A program made the position numbers and the translations under genes. Under the pieces are notes generated by a model. That model ran no database searches and was not told the origin of the DNA. It saw only the letters and a program-made list of their open reading frames with translations. DNA of 16,852 nt from Clostridiales bacterium. GTDB lineage: Bacteria; Bacillota; Clostridia; Christensenellales; Aristaeellaceae. Shown here piece after piece: positions 13,063 through 16,852 of the stretch (the stretch's first letter is position 1; the number at the start of each line of letters is the position of its first letter). Location: assembly GCA_019409045.1 (NCBI GenBank), contig DXVG01000012.1:1-16852 (forward strand). The letters run 5' to 3'.

Positions 13063-14863
13063 AAACAGAGCGAGCATGCATCACACCGGCCCCGACAGCA
13101 TGGGGACCGGAGAAAAGAGCAAGGATTTGAAAAAGGCCTTCCGGGACTTCTTTCGCTACATCGGCAGGTACAAAGGCCCCCTCGCCGCGGCGGTGCTGCT
13201 GTCGCTGGCCGGGGCGGTGCTGACGCTCGTGGGCCCCGGCTGGCTGGGCGATGTCACAAACCTCATTCAGGAGGGGCTGACAGGCTCCATGGACATCCCC
13301 GCCATCGTCCGCATCGCGGGAATGCTCGCGGTGCTGTACGCGCTGGCCTTTGTGGTCAACTACGTTCAGGGCTTTCTCATGGCCACCGTCACCCAGCGCA
13401 TCACCCGGCGCATGCGCCGGGACATCTCCCAAAAGATCAACCGCCTGCCCCTGCGCTACTTCGACACGCACGCCACCGGCGATACGCTCAGCCGGGTCAC
13501 CAACGACGTGGACACGGTGGGGCAGTCCATGAACCAGTGCTTCTCCACGCTGATCTTCTCCATCTCCCTCCTGTTGGGCGCGGCGTTTATGATGCTTGTG
13601 ACCAACTGGCTCATGGCGCTGTGCGGCATCGCCGCGACGCTGCTGGGCTTCTGGATCGTGACGCGCATCATCGCCACCTCCCAGACGCACTTCGCCCGGC
13701 AGCAGGCGGAGCTGGGCGGCCTCAACGGGCAGGTGGAGGAGAGCTACGGCGGATTGCAGGTCATCAAGGCCTGCAACGGCGAGGCGGCCGCCCGGCAGGA
13801 GTTCCACCAGCGCAACCAGCGGCTCTACAACTGCGCGTGGAAGAGCCAGTTTCTCTCCGGCATGATGATGCCGCTGATGAACTTCATCGGAAATCTCTCC
13901 TATGTGGTGGTCTGCATCGTGGGCGCGGTGCTGGTCATGCAGGGGCACATCACCTTCGGCATCATCGTCTCCTTCATGCTCTACATCCGCAACTTCACCT
14001 ATCCCCTGCAAAACATCTCCCAGGCCCTCCAGAGCGTGCAGAGCATGGCCGCCGCCTGCGAGCGCGTCTTCGAGTTTCTGGACGCGGAGGAGATGGAGGA
14101 CGAGAGCGACAAGACGGCCCGGCTCGAGGATGTCCGCGGCGAGGTCTGCTTCGACCATGTGCAGTTTGCCTACAAGTGGAACCAGCCCATCATCCGCGAC
14201 TTCACCGCCTGCGTAAAGGCCGGGCAGAAGATCGCCATCGTGGGGCCCACCGGCGCGGGCAAGACCACCATCGTCAACCTGCTCATGCGGTTTTATGAGG
14301 TCAGCGGCGGCATCTCCATCGACGGCGTGCCCATACGCGATATGAAGCGGGAGAGCGTACACGACCTGTTCGGCATGGTGCTTCAGGACACATGGCTGTT
14401 TGAGGGAACGGTGCGGGAGAATCTGGCCTACAACCGGGAAAACGTCCCGGACGAGCGGCTGGACGAGGTGTGCTGGGCCGTTGGCCTTGCAGACCTGATC
14501 GACCGCCTGCCCAACCGCTACGATACCCTGCTGGGGGACAACGCCACGCTCTCCGCCGGCCAGAGGCAGCTGTTCACCATCGCCCGGGCCATGCTGGAGG
14601 ACGCGCCGCTGCTGATCCTGGACGAGGTCACCAGCAGCGTGGATACGCGCACAGAGCTTCAGGTGCAAAATGCCATGGACCTGCTGACACAGGGCCGCAC
14701 AAGCTTCGTCATCGCCCACCGGCTCTCCACCATCCAAAACGCCGACTGCATACTGGTGATGAAGGACGGCGACATCATCGAAAGCGGCGCCCACGACGAA
14801 CTGCTCGCCAAAGGCGGCTTCTACGCCGAGCTCTACAACAGCCAGTTCGAGCAGGCGGCCTGA
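13055..14863 (+). CDS. ABC exporter half-transporter B (catalytic-site subunit)
   Basis: The product is 602 residues. The ATG at 13055 follows GGAGGAGG and overlaps the stop of the A subunit frame by 8 bases. After a ~25-residue polar extension come six membrane helices (about 40-310) and a nucleotide-binding domain with Walker A GPTGAGKTT (397-405), signature LSAGQ (499-503, not the canonical LSGGQ), Walker B LLILDE with catalytic E524, and switch H555 in IAHRLSTI. The canonical Walker B and H with a weakened signature are what is expected for the partner of a degenerate subunit. The active ATP site would combine B's Walker motifs with A's intact signature. The export substrate is unknown. 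The MarR context suggests toxic organic compounds. Confidence 0.92.
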   Translation: MAENRASMHHTGPDSMGTGEKSKDLKKAFRDFFRYIGRYKGPLAAAVLLSLAGAVLTLVGPGWLGDVTNLIQEGLTGSMDIPAIVRIAGMLAVLYALAFVVNYVQGFLMATVTQRITRRMRRDISQKINRLPLRYFDTHATGDTLSRVTNDVDTVGQSMNQCFSTLIFSISLLLGAAFMMLVTNWLMALCGIAATLLGFWIVTRIIATSQTHFARQQAELGGLNGQVEESYGGLQVIKACNGEAAARQEFHQRNQRLYNCAWKSQFLSGMMMPLMNFIGNLSYVVVCIVGAVLVMQGHITFGIIVSFMLYIRNFTYPLQNISQALQSVQSMAAACERVFEFLDAEEMEDESDKTARLEDVRGEVCFDHVQFAYKWNQPIIRDFTACVKAGQKIAIVGPTGAGKTTIVNLLMRFYEVSGGISIDGVPIRDMKRESVHDLFGMVLQDTWLFEGTVRENLAYNRENVPDERLDEVCWAVGLADLIDRLPNRYDTLLGDNATLSAGQRQLFTIARAMLEDAPLLILDEVTSSVDTRTELQVQNAMDLLTQGRTSFVIAHRLSTIQNADCILVMKDGDIIESGAHDELLAKGGFYAELYNSQFEQAA

Positions 14864-14895
14864 TACAGCAAACAACGGGGCGCTGACCGCGCGGC

Positions 14896-14943
14896 GCGGC
14901 CGGAAGGGCATGGGGCTGAAAGCTCCTGAAGCCCTCCGGCCGC
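14896..14943 (+). terminator. Stable hairpin at the end of the ABC operon
   Basis: GCGGCCGGAAGGGC (14896-14909) pairs with GCCCTCCGGCCGC (14931-14943) with one bulged A and a 21-base loop. It lies 32 bases past the stop codon. No T-run follows, so it is either a non-canonical terminator or a transcript-protecting stem. Confidence 0.45.
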
Positions 14944-15022
14944 GATATGCTTCCTTCGCCGGCGCCAAGGGCGGAATGCCGCCGCATTATCAAAAATTAA
15001 CATTAGTTTTCGGGCAACGCTA

Positions 15023-15051
15023 TTGACAAAATAGTCGCGGAATGGTACATT
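15023..15051 (+). promoter_or_regulatory. Promoter of the heat-shock operon
   Basis: TTGACA (15023-15028) and TACATT (15046-15051) are 17 bases apart, with TG one base before the -10. The CIRCE element begins 12 bases downstream, so bound HrcA would cover the transcription start. Confidence 0.85.
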
Positions 15052-15062
15052 ATGACCATGCG

Positions 15063-15089
15063 TTAGCACTCTCCTCCGATGAGTGCTAA
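15063..15089. promoter_or_regulatory. CIRCE operator (HrcA binding site)
   Basis: TTAGCACTC, nine bases, then GAGTGCTAA is the exact CIRCE consensus with both arms perfect. It is the HrcA repressor site, and here it sits between the promoter and hrcA itself, giving autoregulated heat-shock control. Confidence 0.97.
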
Positions 15090-15111
15090 CAGCCAGGGAG
15101 GAGGCGTGGTT

Positions 15112-16137
15112 ATGGGTCTGGACGAGCGAAAATTCCTGATCCTGCAAGCGATCATAGACGACTACATCACCACGGCCATGCCCGTTGGCTCGCGCACGAT
15201 CTCGCGCAAGGCGGGCGTCGGCTTTTCGCCCGCCACCATCCGCAATGAGATGAGCGACCTGGAGGAGCTCGGCTACCTCGCCCAGCCGCACACATCGGCG
15301 GGGCGCGTGCCGTCCAACAAGGCCTATCGGCTCTACGTCGATAAGCTGCTCAAGGCCGGCCAGCTCTCGCCCGAGGAGCGCAAGAAGATCGCCGAGCACA
15401 TGGACACGCGCACGCGGCAGGTCGAAACGGTCATCCGCCGCGCGGCCAACGTCCTTTCGGACGCGACGAAGTACACCTCCGTGGTGCTCGCGCCGCACAT
15501 CGCGTCGCTGCGCATCCGTCATGTGCAGATCGTGCCCGTCGCGGCCGGTGTGGCGCTTCTGATCGTGGTCACCAGCGCGGGCATCGTCAAGGATGCGGTC
15601 ATCCACATCCCCGAGGGGCTCACCGCCGATCATCTCTACGGCATCTCCCGCATGCTCACCGAGCGCCTGTCGGGCCAGCCGGTGGAGTCCGCGCGGCAGA
15701 TATTCGCCGAGATCATCCGCGATATGGGCAACGAGCGAAGGCTCCTGGCCGAGGCCATGCAGGTCATCGAGGAGAGCATCGCCGCCGTGGACGATCGGGA
15801 CGTATACGTCGGCGGCAGCGCGAATCTTCTGAACTATCCCGAGTATTCGGATGTCGATAAGGCCAGAAACTTTCTGGCGGTGCTAGAATCGCGCGACACG
15901 CTGCGCCGCGTAATGGGCGCGGGGCAGGGCATGGAGATCACCATCCGCATCGGCCCGGAAAACGGCGTTCCGGAGCTGGAGGACTGCTCGGTGCTCACCG
16001 CGAGCTATCGCATGGGCGACCAGTCCACCGGGACGCTGGGCATCATCGGGCCCACGCGCATGAACTACGGCCGCGTGGTGACGGTGCTGGGCTTTATGGG
16101 CAGGGCGATCAGCCAGATGCTCTCGGACAACAAGTAG
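15112..16137 (+). CDS. hrcA: Heat-inducible transcriptional repressor HrcA
   Basis: The product is 341 residues, a usual length. I chose the ATG at 15112 because it follows AGGGAGGAGG at a spacing of 7; an earlier in-frame ATG lies inside CIRCE and lacks a ribosome site. The N-terminal winged helix-turn-helix contains PVGSRTIS and SPATIRNEMSDLEELGYLAQPHTSAGRVPS (about 24-68), the HrcA signature. A GAF-like and dimerisation region fills the rest. HrcA represses chaperone operons through CIRCE and needs GroEL to stay folded, so heat stress releases it. It is the first gene of hrcA-grpE-dnaK, 9 bases from grpE. Confidence 0.97.
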   Translation: MGLDERKFLILQAIIDDYITTAMPVGSRTISRKAGVGFSPATIRNEMSDLEELGYLAQPHTSAGRVPSNKAYRLYVDKLLKAGQLSPEERKKIAEHMDTRTRQVETVIRRAANVLSDATKYTSVVLAPHIASLRIRHVQIVPVAAGVALLIVVTSAGIVKDAVIHIPEGLTADHLYGISRMLTERLSGQPVESARQIFAEIIRDMGNERRLLAEAMQVIEESIAAVDDRDVYVGGSANLLNYPEYSDVDKARNFLAVLESRDTLRRVMGAGQGMEITIRIGPENGVPELEDCSVLTASYRMGDQSTGTLGIIGPTRMNYGRVVTVLGFMGRAISQMLSDNK

Positions 16138-16146
16138 GAGGACGGC

Positions 16147-16728
16147 ATGAAGAAGAAAGACAAGAATTCCGAAACCCCGGAAAAGGAGCAGGTTCCCGAA
16201 TCGCCGCAGCCGGATGCGGAGCAGCCCGAAGCTGCGCAGGACGCGCAGACCGACGCGGGCGCGGAACAGGAGGCGAGCATCGACCAGTGGCGCGAGGCGC
16301 TGGAGACCGCGGTCAAGCAGCGCGACGAGTATCTGGATTCGCTGCGCCGCTCGCAGGCGGACTTTCAGAACTTCCGCCGCAGGAACCAGACCGCCCGGGC
16401 GGACGGCTACGCGGACGGCGCGCGCGAGGTCATCGCCGCGCTCCTGCCCGCCATCGACAACCTCGAGCGGGCCATGGCCGCGGCCGGGGAGAGCCCGCTG
16501 CTCGAGGGCGTGCGCATGACGCACAATCAGCTTCTGGAGAGCCTGAAAAAGTTCGGGCTGGAGGAGATCCCCGCGCTGGGCGAGGCGTTCGACCCCGAGC
16601 TGCACCACGCGGTGCTCAAAGAGGTGACCGACGAGCCCGGCAAGGTCATCGAGGTGCTCCAGAAGGGCTACCGGGTCAAGGACAAGATCATCCGCTACGC
16701 GATGGTCAAGGTCTCCGTGGAAGAATAA
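16147..16728 (+). CDS. grpE: GrpE, nucleotide exchange factor of DnaK
   Basis: The product is 193 residues. The ATG follows TAGGAGGA and starts 9 bases after hrcA. A long disordered acidic N-terminus (about 1-42, rich in E, Q and P) precedes the dimerising coiled coil (about 45-95, QRDEYLDSLRRSQADFQNF) and the compact C-terminal beta domain. That domain carries FDPELHHAV and the GrpE signature around VLQKGYRVKDKIIRYAMVKV. It releases ADP from DnaK so that substrate can cycle. A 56-base A/T-rich gap precedes dnaK and has no terminator. Confidence 0.97.
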   Translation: MKKKDKNSETPEKEQVPESPQPDAEQPEAAQDAQTDAGAEQEASIDQWREALETAVKQRDEYLDSLRRSQADFQNFRRRNQTARADGYADGAREVIAALLPAIDNLERAMAAAGESPLLEGVRMTHNQLLESLKKFGLEEIPALGEAFDPELHHAVLKEVTDEPGKVIEVLQKGYRVKDKIIRYAMVKVSVEE

Positions 16729-16784
16729 TTCATAAAAAACAGGTTTGACAAATCACAAAATCACTCGATTCAGGAGGAATCATT

Positions 16785-16852
16785 ATGAGCAAGATCATCG
16801 GTATCGACCTTGGAACCACCAATTCCTGCGTCGCCGTCATGGAGGGCGGCGA
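16785..16852 (+). CDS. dnaK: DnaK (Hsp70 chaperone), 5' end only
   Basis: Only the first 22 codons are in the window. The ATG at 16785 follows CAGGAGGAA at a spacing of 5. [20 protein letters not shown] is the invariant N-terminus of DnaK and contains the first phosphate-binding loop of the actin-like ATPase (DLGTTNS). It is the third gene of the CIRCE-controlled operon and works with GrpE. dnaJ would be expected next, outside the window. Confidence 0.96.

Noticed and set aside
11263..14968. Long minus-strand open frames opposite the ABC exporter genes
   Set aside because: They are mirror frames of GC-rich coding DNA, full of HDGG/RRH repeats, and lack ribosome sites.
16741..16784. Separate dnaK promoter (TTTGACA before dnaK)
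   Set aside because: A TTGACA is present, but no acceptable -10 follows at 16-18 bases and the operon layout explains expression.

Overview
The window looks like a chromosomal segment of a GC-rich, low-motility-signal Gram-positive bacterium of the class Clostridia, probably a gut-type lineage. The reasons are a CIRCE-controlled hrcA-grpE-dnaK heat-shock operon, strong AGGAGG ribosome binding sites with GTG and TTG starts alongside ATG, a DegV-family protein, an Mn2+ riboswitch upstream of mntP, and a heterodimeric ABC exporter behind a MarR regulator. Family- or genus-level assignment cannot be made from the sequence alone.

Left part (1-3360): a radical SAM/SPASM-like enzyme gene and a DegV-family gene (cut by the window edge) are read leftwards and are almost touching. 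Divergent from them is a gene for a protein that is clearly a paralogue of the radical SAM enzyme but has lost the CxxxCxxC cluster motif and about 14 surrounding residues. This is an active/inactive radical SAM pair of unknown function. A strong terminator ends the next leftward unit.

Metal part (3366-7620): mntP and a TetR-family regulator form a leftward unit behind a textbook promoter, a yybP-ykoY (Mn2+) riboswitch and an intrinsic terminator that shares the 3' strand of the aptamer P1 helix. A P2A-type (SERCA-like) Ca2+-ATPase gene is divergent. Behind it lies a hairpin with its T-run on the minus strand and a plausible minus-strand promoter, which together could make a short RNA.

Accessory part (7780-10670): a tandem duplication of about 400 bp carries two small CxxC-plus-membrane-segment proteins, each with a decayed or untranslated tail and a shared small hairpin. 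Next come a secreted beta-propeller-like protein split by a frameshift and a second secreted protein of unknown function.

Right part (10730-16852): marR, then two ABC half-exporter genes. Matching TTAGC/GCTAA palindromes lie in the marR promoter and immediately before the first ABC gene, which points to autoregulation and control of the exporter. The first ABC gene has an in-frame TGA near its end. The window closes with a perfect CIRCE element and hrcA, grpE and the start of dnaK.
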